A stretch of 64,000 nt of DNA, taken from Thiodiazotropha sp040507035. GTDB lineage: Bacteria > Pseudomonadota > Gammaproteobacteria > Chromatiales > Chromatiaceae. Both the position numbers and the translations under genes were made by a program. Positions 38,577 to 47,243 of this stretch are shown piece by piece; the first letter of the stretch is position 1; the number at the start of each line of letters is the position of its first letter. The stretch covers positions 62,001 through 126,000 of the forward strand of contig JBEVVR010000015.1 of the NCBI GenBank assembly GCA_040507035.1, read 5' to 3'. Below the pieces are notes generated by a model, which was given only the letters and a program-made list of their open reading frames with translations, made no database searches and was not told where the DNA came from.

Positions 38577-38838
38577 TACTATATTCCACTTGTAAGATAT
38601 TTTTATTTACAACCACCGGCTATTTACACCGAAAATTGCGCTTTCCAATATACAACATTTAATTATAAGATGTAATCAAGCGCCTAACCCATTATTACAT
38701 GTTTATGAGTAATGCGGGGTATTTATTCACTATCAGCATCAAGTGTCATGTAACGCTCGTTAGAATTTATTTTCTGTCTCAAGGATCAAGGTTATCATTT
38801 AAAATAGTCGTATGTGATATATTATTTAGGTTATAAGT

Positions 38839-39432
38839 ATGATAAAAACCATAAAAGCATTGATACCAAATAAATATAAACGAAACGTTAAGCTTTTTTT
38901 TATAGCTGTATCTGACTCGGTTAAATATTATATAGCCCGCGGAGGCATGTTTCCTAAATCTAAAATAAATAATATTGCTGACATTAAAAGAATTATTTTT
39001 GTTTGTAAGGGTAACGTGTGCCGTAGTGTATTTGCAGAATACAGATTCAAACAATTGTTAAATAACTTTGAAATTGTCTCATGTGGACTAGATGCCGATC
39101 AAGGAACTTATCCTCCATCAGACTCAGTATCAGTTTGTGATTTATATTCATGCGATGTTAAAAACCATGTTTCATTGAATCATCGAAAAATCAATTTTCA
39201 GGGTAGTGATTTAATATTCGCAATGGAATATTGGCATTATGTGAGACTAGTAAATCATTACCCCGATATTAAAGACAATATTTTTCTGTTGAGAAGCATC
39301 TCAAGATTACCATCTAGTATCAACTGCAATATCGCTGATCCCTATGGTTTAGGTATAGACGAATTTAAAAAGTCGTACAAAATTATCGATCAAGCATTGG
39401 GAGAACTTGTTAGATTAATTCCTGACCATTAA
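38839..39432 (+). CDS. Low-molecular-weight protein tyrosine phosphatase (Wzb-like)
   Basis: The phosphate-binding loop CKGNVCRS gives the C-x5-R signature with Cys56 and Arg62, and the general acid is Asp167 in IADPYGLG. The total of 197 residues is longer than the usual 145-160 because of about 50 extra N-terminal residues, basic and partly hydrophobic, of unknown purpose. In capsule systems such phosphatases act on the tyrosine autokinase Wzc/BY-kinase, but no kinase gene is in this window. Weak ribosome site. Confidence 0.83.
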   Translation: MIKTIKALIPNKYKRNVKLFFIAVSDSVKYYIARGGMFPKSKINNIADIKRIIFVCKGNVCRSVFAEYRFKQLLNNFEIVSCGLDADQGTYPPSDSVSVCDLYSCDVKNHVSLNHRKINFQGSDLIFAMEYWHYVRLVNHYPDIKDNIFLLRSISRLPSSINCNIADPYGLGIDEFKKSYKIIDQALGELVRLIPDH

Positions 39433-39577
39433 TATCAGCACCAAGTATTAAGGCATATTTAAAATACACATAAACAATTCTATTAGACATATCTGGAAAG
39501 AGTCATAGTTTTTTTATTTGGGTAGCGATTAGTGACCATTGAATTTCCCCTTTACCACTAATGTACACTAAATATTA

Positions 39578-40807
39578 TTATCCTTCCTTTAGGGCCTGAT
39601 ATAACTTTTCAACCTTTTCTGCATAAAGACTCGAACCAAAATCGGTTTGAACTCTATGTACACCATTATTTCCCATCTCTAACATGGATTTTGGATCTTC
39701 TAGTAAAGTTAATATAGCATTTGCTAATTCCCTAGAGTCTCTCATTGGTACTAAGATTCCAGTCTTACCATCAACAACTATATCAAGTGGTCCACCTGCT
39801 CTTGTGGCTACAACTGGCCTCCCCATAGCCATCCCCTCGATTAAGACCATTCCAAATGGTTCCGGTGTAATAGATGCATGTACTACGATATCCATAAATT
39901 TCATTAAAGCTGGTATATCTTGCCGGAAACCAGTGAATATGAGGTTCTCTTGAAGATCGAGATCCTTTGCCAATTCAAGCATCTGTTGCATGTACTCATC
40001 ACCACCATCAGACGCCCCTCCAATAATAAATGCCTTGACCTCCCTATTCTTGTTAACAACCATATTTGTTGCTTCAATAAACTCTCGAATCCCTTTCCAG
40101 TCAATCACGCGACCAAAAATGCCAAATCTAGGTTGTTGTTTATTTATATTAAACTCATGAAATAAATAATCATATTCAACATCAGTATTAAATGTTCCAA
40201 GATCGATTGCATCATGAATGAGTGTGATATTTTTTTCGTCTACACCTAGCTGTTTTATGTTATCTCTTATGGCACTTGAAATTGCGATATGATGATCTAT
40301 AAACTTGGCATATATACGGGTTATGGGGTGTATTTCTTCAAAATCTCTAAGGTGTGCAACACATGGCACGCCTAGTAACTTTGCTGCGAGTATCCCTGAA
40401 AGCTGACTCCCAAGTATATTATTGAGATGAACAATATCTATGGCGTGCTTGTTGCCTATACGCATGTAATGTATAGCTTCAGGTATATGCACAAACATCA
40501 ACCAGTAAACGAATCGCAAGAGATTTAATAATTTTTTGAAAACCTTAATTTTGAAAACCGGAAATTTTATTAGTCTTAAATATATTTTATTATTTATCCA
40601 AGGGAGCTTTGGCAAATAATGGTAACATTTAATATCTGGAAAATGTTCGTCTAAAGTACCGATTTCTTGGCCAGATACTACAAAAGGAATAAATCTTTCT
40701 CGATTGATCGCTTTCAATAGATGACTGAGGCTATTTATTGCACCTCCAAATGTAAAACTATTATCAATAAATAGAATGTTAACTTTTTCTTTCATAGCAC
40801 TTTTCAC
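39578..40807 (-). CDS. Glycosyltransferase family 4
   Basis: GT-B enzyme of 409 residues. Acceptor-side loop: IDNSFTFGGAINSLSHLLKA. Donor side: FGIFGRVIDWKGIREFIEAT, FIIGGASDGGDEYMQQML and the E-x7-E motif in SITPEPFGMVLIEGMAMGRP, then VVATRAGGPLDIV. Probably cytoplasmic and acting on a lipid-linked intermediate. Transcribed alone on the minus strand; a perfect 10-base-pair hairpin lies 54 bases upstream of its start. Confidence 0.88.
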   Translation of the reverse strand: MKSAMKEKVNILFIDNSFTFGGAINSLSHLLKAINRERFIPFVVSGQEIGTLDEHFPDIKCYHYLPKLPWINNKIYLRLIKFPVFKIKVFKKLLNLLRFVYWLMFVHIPEAIHYMRIGNKHAIDIVHLNNILGSQLSGILAAKLLGVPCVAHLRDFEEIHPITRIYAKFIDHHIAISSAIRDNIKQLGVDEKNITLIHDAIDLGTFNTDVEYDYLFHEFNINKQQPRFGIFGRVIDWKGIREFIEATNMVVNKNREVKAFIIGGASDGGDEYMQQMLELAKDLDLQENLIFTGFRQDIPALMKFMDIVVHASITPEPFGMVLIEGMAMGRPVVATRAGGPLDIVVDGKTGILVPMRDSRELANAILTLLEDPKSMLEMGNNGVHRVQTDFGSSLYAEKVEKLYQALKEG

Positions 40808-41373
40808 TGCAGAGCTCTATTTGTTCATCTTTCTTACATCTAATGTGCAGAACTAATTAGTACTCTAGGCAGATCCGCCTAGAGTATATATAAATCACTG
40901 AATAACATTTATCAATTTTGATGCTGCAATTAGATTATGAGAATACCTTCTATATTTGCTAACAATTAACAATATAGGTTTTAATTGATTGCGCTTTGAG
41001 TATGTTAAAGTTCAATCACGTTAACTACTCCGTAGTATAGCTGTTACAGAAAGCAAGAGACTAGTGCTAAATTATAATTAACAAGCTAATAAAAGAACAA
41101 ATGCTTTGAAGTCTATAGTTTATCGTATCAACCCACCCTTCTTTATTAAAGATATCTGACATATGCTAGTGGTGATTTATTTGCAACTTTAACTAATTAA
41201 TAACAATGGAAATTAGATCGATATTTAATTACAATGAAATGTCGTGTTGTATTGCACGGAATATTATGCATCTATTTTATATTCTCTAAATACATGCTGA
41301 CTCAAACCTTGACACGACAGCTACTTTTGTTAAAAAACCCAAAAAACACGTTCAAAATAAAGGGGCTTATCAG
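40808..41373. other. Divergent intergenic region of 566 bases
   Basis: Contains the hairpin at 40861-40886 and must hold promoters for both the minus-strand glycosyltransferase and the plus-strand GT2 gene. No gene-like open frame was seen. Close to the GT2 start, ATAAAGGGG provides a plausible ribosome site. Confidence 0.4.
40861..40886. repeat. Perfect inverted repeat, 10-bp arms
   Basis: TACTCTAGGC and GCCTAGAGTA flank a 6-base loop (AGATCC). The GC content of the stem stands out from its AT-rich surroundings. No T-run follows on either strand, though TATATATA adjoins it. It sits 54 bases upstream of the minus-strand glycosyltransferase start: an operator, a 5' mRNA hairpin, or the terminator-like end of a lost gene are all possible. 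Confidence 0.6.
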
Positions 41374-42507
41374 ATGGAAGTCATATTTATAATTTCTGTA
41401 TTTTTTGCTGTATATAGTTATTTTATATATCCAGCTATTTTAATGCTAATACCAAAAAGAGCCCATACAGACTCTGAATCTTCTAGTGCGAGCCTTCCTT
41501 CCGTCAGCCTCATTATAACAGCACATAATGAGGAAGGCAGAATAGAAAGTAAATTATTAAATTCACTCGAACTTGATTATCCAAGTGATAAATTAGAGAT
41601 CATTGTTGCCTCTGACTGTTCTACAGATAGAACTGATGAAATCGTTTCAGCTTATTCCGAAAAAGGTGTCTTACTTGTACGGGCAGATGAGAGGAAGGGG
41701 AAAGAATATGCACAATTATGCGCTATAAAGGCAAGCACGGGAACTATCCTTGTGTTCTCTGACGTTGCGACAATTATTCAAACAAATTCATTGCTTGACC
41801 TAGTTGGTATATTTGCGGATCCATCTATCGGTGCTGTATCAAGTGTCGATAATTTCGTAACGCCTGATAATCAAATTGTTGGCGAAGGTGCATATGTGAA
41901 ATATGAGATGTGGTTAAGAGAGCTAGAATCGGAACATGCCGGACTTATTGGATTGAGCGGATCATTTTTTGCTGCAAGAAAAAGCATCTGTACTGAATGG
42001 GATATTCTTTCTCCCAGTGATTTTAACACTGCATTAAACTGCGCAAAAAATAGCCTGGTTGCTGTGAGTAGTAAAAAAATCATTGGCACCTATAAAGATG
42101 TCAAGGATGAAAAAGCAGAATATAATAGGAAAATACGTACTGTAATTCGTGGCATTACCGCTATCTCAAGGCATACAACAGTCCTAAATCCTTTGAATTT
42201 TGGTTTATTTTCTTTCCAAATATGGAGCCACAAGTTAATGCGTTGGGCTGTGCCATGGTTTCTCCTACTATGCTTTGTTACAAACTTAACTCTATTAAAT
42301 AGCGGATTGTTTTTTAAGCTAACAATGTTAATACAGGTACTATTTTACTTAACATCAATTATCGGAGCACTTCTACCAAAGTCACGAGAATCTCAAATTG
42401 TTAGGATAGTTTATTATTTTGTACGAACTAATATTGCATTAGCTCATGCTCTAGTGCTCTTTATTTTTGGAAAGCGCATTCAAGTTTGGTCCCCCTCAAA
42501 AAGATGA
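41374..42507 (+). CDS. Membrane glycosyltransferase family 2
   Basis: 377 residues: an N-terminal transmembrane segment (about 2-22), a GT-A catalytic domain, and three C-terminal hydrophobic segments (about 290-365). The catalytic domain opens with VSLIITAHNEEGRIESKL, has ASDCSTDRTDEIV and the metal-binding FSDVATI (D-x-D-like). This layout is that of processive or polyprenol-linked GT2 enzymes. Its stop overlaps the following aminotransferase-like gene by ATGA when that gene starts at 42504. Confidence 0.86.
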   Translation: MEVIFIISVFFAVYSYFIYPAILMLIPKRAHTDSESSSASLPSVSLIITAHNEEGRIESKLLNSLELDYPSDKLEIIVASDCSTDRTDEIVSAYSEKGVLLVRADERKGKEYAQLCAIKASTGTILVFSDVATIIQTNSLLDLVGIFADPSIGAVSSVDNFVTPDNQIVGEGAYVKYEMWLRELESEHAGLIGLSGSFFAARKSICTEWDILSPSDFNTALNCAKNSLVAVSSKKIIGTYKDVKDEKAEYNRKIRTVIRGITAISRHTTVLNPLNFGLFSFQIWSHKLMRWAVPWFLLLCFVTNLTLLNSGLFFKLTMLIQVLFYLTSIIGALLPKSRESQIVRIVYYFVRTNIALAHALVLFIFGKRIQVWSPSKR

Positions 42508-43655
42508 TGTTATATCAGCAGCCGCCAGTTGGTAATCTGATATCGCTTTCTAAAAGCAAAAGCGACATCAATTCTCTATTCAATCCTTACAAAGTTAGAT
42601 ATTACCGCTCAGGCACCGTTTCACTCGCAGCAGCAATTAAAACCGCAATAACACTTAATAATACCCCCAAACCTGAGGTCATCCTTCCGGCATATGGCTG
42701 CCCAGATATTCTAAGTGCAGTCATTTTTTCTGGAGCAAAACCAGTATTTATTGATTTTGAAGAAAACAAACCATGGATGAACATTACTCAAGTTGAGAAT
42801 AAAATATCAAAATCAACTGTCGCGATAATCTGTGTGAATTTTCTTGGGATTCAGGAACGAACTGAAATTATAAGAAATATTGCCAAAGATCGAGGAGTAA
42901 TGACTATTGAAGATAGCGCACAAGCAATGCCTATTTGTAATGATGATAAATTGTGGAAAGGAGATATTGTTGTAATAAGTTTTGGTAGAGGTAAACCTGT
43001 AAATTTACTTGGTGGTGGCGCTTTACTGTATAAAGCAGAATCTATTGATACAAGCCTAGACCCATCTATACCGACTACCAAGACATCTTTTCTCAATAGA
43101 ACGATTTATCGTTTTAAAGTAGCGATCTATAACAAAATTATAAACCCAAGACTATATGTTTATCTGCAGTACTTACCCTTCTTAGGTATAGGAACAACTG
43201 AATTTAAACCAATAGAATACATTGAGGGATTTGATGATTATAGACTTTCAATATTAGCCGAGAATCTACATACCTATTGTAATAACAGTGTAGACATTCA
43301 ACTTGCACTATCTAAAATAATTGACGAACATCGTGAGAATAATAATAGTATTTTAGACCTACCAACCGAATGCTCACACAATTTGAATCATGCTCTTCTT
43401 AGATACCCGCTCCTTATTGATTCATCATCAAGGGAAGCACTATATTCTGAGCTAAATGCACAGGGCTTAGGGCCTTCAAAATTATACCCCACAGTCATGC
43501 CAAACTATTTACCTGAGGACATGCAACAGTTAAACAGAAATGAGTACCCCTGCGCCAATGATTTCGCTTCTCGTATTTTAACATTACCAACACATCAGGG
43601 ATTATCATCTGAAGATATAAACCGCATGAGAAAGATTATCTCACCTACCCGGTAG
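42504..43655 (+). CDS. DegT/DnrJ/EryC1-type sugar aminotransferase-like protein
   Basis: PLP-dependent fold type I. The N-terminal block VRYYRSGTVSLAAAIKTAI, the YGCPDILSAVIFSGAKPVFI substrate/PLP region, the cofactor-binding IEDSAQAMP and the putative Schiff-base Lys in SFGRGKPVNLLGGGALL are visible. About 383 residues. I prefer the ATG at 42504, which gives an ATGA overlap with the GT2 gene, over the TTG at 42486. It would make an amino sugar for the polymer; the motif around Lys is somewhat unusual for DegT, so catalysis is likely but not certain. Confidence 0.78.
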   Translation: MMLYQQPPVGNLISLSKSKSDINSLFNPYKVRYYRSGTVSLAAAIKTAITLNNTPKPEVILPAYGCPDILSAVIFSGAKPVFIDFEENKPWMNITQVENKISKSTVAIICVNFLGIQERTEIIRNIAKDRGVMTIEDSAQAMPICNDDKLWKGDIVVISFGRGKPVNLLGGGALLYKAESIDTSLDPSIPTTKTSFLNRTIYRFKVAIYNKIINPRLYVYLQYLPFLGIGTTEFKPIEYIEGFDDYRLSILAENLHTYCNNSVDIQLALSKIIDEHRENNNSILDLPTECSHNLNHALLRYPLLIDSSSREALYSELNAQGLGPSKLYPTVMPNYLPEDMQQLNRNEYPCANDFASRILTLPTHQGLSSEDINRMRKIISPTR

Positions 43656-43673
43656 ACAATGACAGACACACCC

Positions 43674-44564
43674 TTAATCACGAATATTACTGACACTAAG
43701 CATCGAACTTATTGATGAAAACCTGAAGTCATCAATCAATCGGTTTAGTCTGTCCTCAACTTTTTCAAGATTTATGTAATGTCTAAATTCCGAAAGGAGA
43801 CTAGACTTAATTCTTGGTTGCCCAGGGTCTAATTCCCATGGATGTAGGTAAAAAATAATTGGTCGATTGTTCTTTACATTGAGGTGCTTTAATCCTGCAC
43901 GAGTTAGCCAATACGGAAACAACCTAAAATAACCACCCCCACCTATAGGTAATCTTTTATTTGCAATACCAATTGTTGATAGTGGTATTTCAATAATACT
44001 ATTACCATTATTTGTCATATGGGTGTATATGTTTATTTCCGCATTAGGTATGCCATATCTATCGTGAATTATTGGAAACACACTAGAGTCATATTTGAAT
44101 CCCAACTCTTCGAGTACATCTAGTGCCCAAATAGACTTTTTTGTAATTGAATAACTCGCTGCCCTATACCCTACAACCTCTTGGCCCACGATATCCTGTA
44201 ATATATTTTTGGAACGTTTTGTTTCTTCCGTAAATAGATCTATTGACTGGTTGTACACTAGATCATGGCTATATCCGTGACAGGCAATTTCGTGTCCTTG
44301 TTCAGAAATAGTTCGAACTAGTTGAGGGTATCTTTCTGCAATCCAGCCCAGAACGAAAAATGTTGCAGTAATCTCTCTATCGGAAAATATCTCAAGGCAT
44401 TTTTCTGTATTTCTCTCTACCCTTGATTCAAAATTACTCCAGTCATCTTTACTGACCTCTTTTGCGAAGGCTGATACTTGAAAATAGTCTTCAACATCAA
44501 CAGTCATTGCGTTGACAATATCATCCCGAGCACTCACAGAGTTTGCAATTTGATTTTTGCTCAT
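43674..44564 (-). CDS. XrtA-type polysaccharide deacetylase (CE4 with DUF3473)
   Basis: Deacetylase of the type tied to exosortase loci. MTVDVEDYFQVSAF starts the NodB domain (Asp pair for metal and catalysis), FFVLGWIAERYPQLV and GHEIACHGYSHDLVY (metal His pair) follow, and the C-terminal half GGGGYFRLFPYWLTRAG, FYLHPWELDPGQPR and the helix ending HYINLEKVEDRLNRL is the DUF3473-type extension. 296 residues, no signal peptide. Convergent with the aminotransferase-like gene. It is the second CE4 enzyme of the locus. Confidence 0.88.
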   Translation of the reverse strand: MSKNQIANSVSARDDIVNAMTVDVEDYFQVSAFAKEVSKDDWSNFESRVERNTEKCLEIFSDREITATFFVLGWIAERYPQLVRTISEQGHEIACHGYSHDLVYNQSIDLFTEETKRSKNILQDIVGQEVVGYRAASYSITKKSIWALDVLEELGFKYDSSVFPIIHDRYGIPNAEINIYTHMTNNGNSIIEIPLSTIGIANKRLPIGGGGYFRLFPYWLTRAGLKHLNVKNNRPIIFYLHPWELDPGQPRIKSSLLSEFRHYINLEKVEDRLNRLIDDFRFSSISSMLSVSNIRD

Positions 44565-44931
44565 TCTCTTACCAATATATAATATCTTTAGTTAGGTATT
44601 ACTCTTTACACGCCTAAGTGAACGAAATAAGACAGGCATTTCTTACCTATACGGACCTAATTTGATATAATTCGGAATAAACTCTGAACGCTCCTTTTGA
44701 TGGTTCATTCTACAACACAATATGAGAATGATAGCCTGTAATCTTGATTGTACATCATAAATATTTCGAAACCACATGTAGTAGATTGTCCAGCATTATC
44801 ACCTATTTGTTGAGGCTGATAACAGCTAGGATTTACCCACAGCTATCCCCCGATTGTCACTACGGCTTGACCTCATTATCAGCGAAGACGATTAATTATA
44901 AGCATTATAGTTACTTGCCTTATACCAGGTT
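44565..44931. other. Intergenic region of 367 bases at the island's right edge
   Basis: Lies between the deacetylase start and the end of the alaC-hom-thrC operon's last gene, both on the minus strand. It must carry the deacetylase promoter. A 63-codon plus-strand open frame (44744-44935) has no ribosome site or homology and is rejected. No terminator hairpin for the upstream operon was found. Confidence 0.4.
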
Positions 44932-45951
44932 CTAATGAGGGTTTCCTAGCTTTATGTTTTTCCTCCAAAATCGTGTTAAGTAGGAACTTTTCGTTATACT
45001 AAAACTAGTACCATTGCATGGATAAATTACGAGTTTATTTGCTAACCTGCCGGCTTGGTTCAACAAAAGGGATTCAACTACTCTGCTTATATCTATCCAG
45101 CTCTCCTTCCATGACTCAATATCCGAATCTAATTCATAATCTAATAATGTAGTCAAAACTATCAATATCTCACCACTTTCTGTGACAGCCTCCTTAAAAT
45201 CCTGCGGAATTGGTTTGTGGGAAATACCAGATAGATTTGCCAAACCTTTAGCTAAGGAGTGATTTGTATATACGGTGCTGTACCCGGTTATAACTTTCGG
45301 TACAACCCCAAAACCACTGAACCAAAGGGCATTTACATTGTATTCATTCGGTATTGATAAGTGGTTTATCTTCTTGTCATTGAAGAGTAGCATCTGTATT
45401 TCATTTAAGATACCACGCCATCTGGATCCCTCTTTTCCTTGTGGTAGATATTCCTCTATATGACGGCCTATTACGGATTCAATGCTTGAGGTTACTATTT
45501 GCGGGCATTGTTCAAGTATTAAATACCACTCTTTTCCACTTTGCCTGGTAAGGTATAAACCATCCTCTTTAAAATGCGAATTAAATAACTCAATCAAATG
45601 ATCAGCAAACTGATTGCTATGATTCACTTGATTTGGTCCGATAAGTATAACTCTATCCCGATCTGCCAATATATGCACTGGTGTAACTAACGCCACGCAC
45701 TCATCACCTGGGTACTCTCCATGGCCGACATATGAGACAGCTCCTACAGGGAGATCTGATTGCCTATTAGAATTTACCCCAAAAAGATGAAATAGGGTTT
45801 CTGATATATCTCCTCCAGGTACGTTTTCAATATTCGATCTAGCTAATGCTCTATTTAAAAAGAGTGATCTATGACTACCTTTTGCTAACGCACTGATTCC
45901 TTCAGGCCACAACAACCCAGGTAGAACAAGAGTTGTTTGTTTAATAGCCAA
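44932..45951 (-). CDS. RpfE/COG4255-like protein, phosphoglycerate mutase-related annotation
   Basis: 339 residues, soluble. It resembles the poorly characterised COG4255 group, variously named regulatory protein RpfE or cofactor-independent phosphoglycerate mutase. Visible blocks: TTLVLPGLLWPEGISALAKG at the N-terminus, LPVGAVSYVGHGEYPG, VILIGPNQVNHSNQFADHL and ALWFSGFGVVP. The classical phosphatase metal motifs are not evident, so no reaction is claimed. It follows thrC by 32 bases and is probably the last gene of the amino acid operon. Its base composition is intermediate between island and core. Confidence 0.55.
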   Translation of the reverse strand: MAIKQTTLVLPGLLWPEGISALAKGSHRSLFLNRALARSNIENVPGGDISETLFHLFGVNSNRQSDLPVGAVSYVGHGEYPGDECVALVTPVHILADRDRVILIGPNQVNHSNQFADHLIELFNSHFKEDGLYLTRQSGKEWYLILEQCPQIVTSSIESVIGRHIEEYLPQGKEGSRWRGILNEIQMLLFNDKKINHLSIPNEYNVNALWFSGFGVVPKVITGYSTVYTNHSLAKGLANLSGISHKPIPQDFKEAVTESGEILIVLTTLLDYELDSDIESWKESWIDISRVVESLLLNQAGRLANKLVIYPCNGTSFSITKSSYLTRFWRKNIKLGNPH

Positions 45952-45983
45952 AACTCAGATATAACTTTCTAGCAACAAGCTAT

Positions 45984-47132
45984 TCAGCCATTAGGCATAC
46001 TTTCAAGAATTGTGCGCTTAACTTCTTCAAGTTCTGCATTGATAGAATAAACTGGCGCGTCAGACTGTTGAATGGCTGTATCCGGGTCTTTTAGACCATT
46101 ACCAGTTAACGTGCACACAAGACTTGAGCCTTCTGATATTTTACCCGATTTAATATCCCTCATAGCCCCTGCTAATGAAGTAGCAGATGCTGGTTCACAA
46201 AATATACCTTCGTATTTTGCTAGCAGTTTTTGGGCTTCGAGAATTAGCTCATCGTTACATTCATCGAACCAACCTCCAGATTCTTTCTGTACCTTCCACG
46301 CTTGATCCCATGATTGCGGATTACCAATACGTATTGCTGTAGCAATTGTATCTGGATTTTTAACAGGTCCGCCACGCAAGAAAGGGGCCGAGCCTGAAGC
46401 TTGATAGCCAACCATTTTTGGTCGCTTACCGGTTACTGCACCACCAGCAAATTTGCACTTACCTCCACAATAGGCACATGCCTCTGTCACATGCTCTCCG
46501 CTTGCAGTAGAGTATTCGCTATACCCAATCCAGTGGGCCGTAATATTTCCTGCATTTCCAACTGGAAGGCAATGATAGTCTGGTGCGTGCCCTAGCTCTT
46601 CTATAATCTCAAAGGCAGCAGTCTTCTGTCCCTGCAGACGAAACGGATTAATGGAATTGACAATCGTTACCGGGGCATGGTCTGCAACTTCTTTCACTAT
46701 TTGCATACCGTCGTCAAAGTTACCTTTTATTTGTATGGTAATCGCACCATACATCATAGCTTGAGCCAATTTTCCCATTGCTATCTTACCATCAGGGATC
46801 ACAACGAAAGCTGTAATACCCGCTCTTGCTGCATAGGCTGCAGCAGCTGCAGACGTGTTCCCTGTCGATGCACAGATTATAGCTTTACTACCCTCTTCGA
46901 CGGCCTTTGTTACAGCCATTGTCATACCACGGTCTTTAAAAGAGCCAGTTGGGTTTAGACCTTCATATTTGATATAAATATCAACATCTTTATTCAGCAA
47001 TCTTGGGATATTATTAAGGCGAATAAGCGGAGTGTTACCTTCACCAAGGCTTATTACCCGAGTATCATCATGAACTGGAAGCCTATCACGATATCTATCG
47101 ATTAAACCTGTGTATCGGTTTCGGAATGGCAT
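45984..47132 (-). CDS. thrC: Threonine synthase
   Basis: PLP enzyme making threonine from O-phosphohomoserine. The Schiff-base Lys66 lies in GLNPTGSFKDRGM, with ICASTGNTSAAAAAYAARAG, the PLP phosphate loop LPVGNAGNITAHWIGY, and a C-terminal CTLTGNGLKDPDTA. A Cys cluster ACAYCGGKCKFAGG near residue 220 is found in some short-form threonine synthases. 382 residues, matching the non-enterobacterial short form. It is 111 bases downstream of hom, the gene for the enzyme that makes its precursor. Confidence 0.95.
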   Translation of the reverse strand: MPFRNRYTGLIDRYRDRLPVHDDTRVISLGEGNTPLIRLNNIPRLLNKDVDIYIKYEGLNPTGSFKDRGMTMAVTKAVEEGSKAIICASTGNTSAAAAAYAARAGITAFVVIPDGKIAMGKLAQAMMYGAITIQIKGNFDDGMQIVKEVADHAPVTIVNSINPFRLQGQKTAAFEIIEELGHAPDYHCLPVGNAGNITAHWIGYSEYSTASGEHVTEACAYCGGKCKFAGGAVTGKRPKMVGYQASGSAPFLRGGPVKNPDTIATAIRIGNPQSWDQAWKVQKESGGWFDECNDELILEAQKLLAKYEGIFCEPASATSLAGAMRDIKSGKISEGSSLVCTLTGNGLKDPDTAIQQSDAPVYSINAELEEVKRTILESMPNG

Positions 47133-47243
47133 TGTATAAAACCTCGAAGAACTCTTTTTAAAAATTAAGGATACTATGGCACTGTTTATGTTAACTGCAT
47201 GTTGCGCTAGATTGGTAACTTACAGGTACTCATTTACAGCTTC

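Noticed and set aside
18724..44564. A PEP-CTERM sorting substrate for the exosortase
   Set aside because: No encoded C-terminus in the locus shows a PEP motif followed by a transmembrane helix and basic residues.
18070..44931. JUMPStart/ops element or sigma-54 (PrsR-type) promoters in the polysaccharide locus
   Set aside because: Scanned the gaps for GGCGGTAG-like and TGGCAC-N5-TTGC patterns and found no match with correct spacing.
44744..44935. 63-codon plus-strand open frame in the gap beside the RpfE-like gene
   Set aside because: No ribosome site or homology; runs into the opposite-strand gene.
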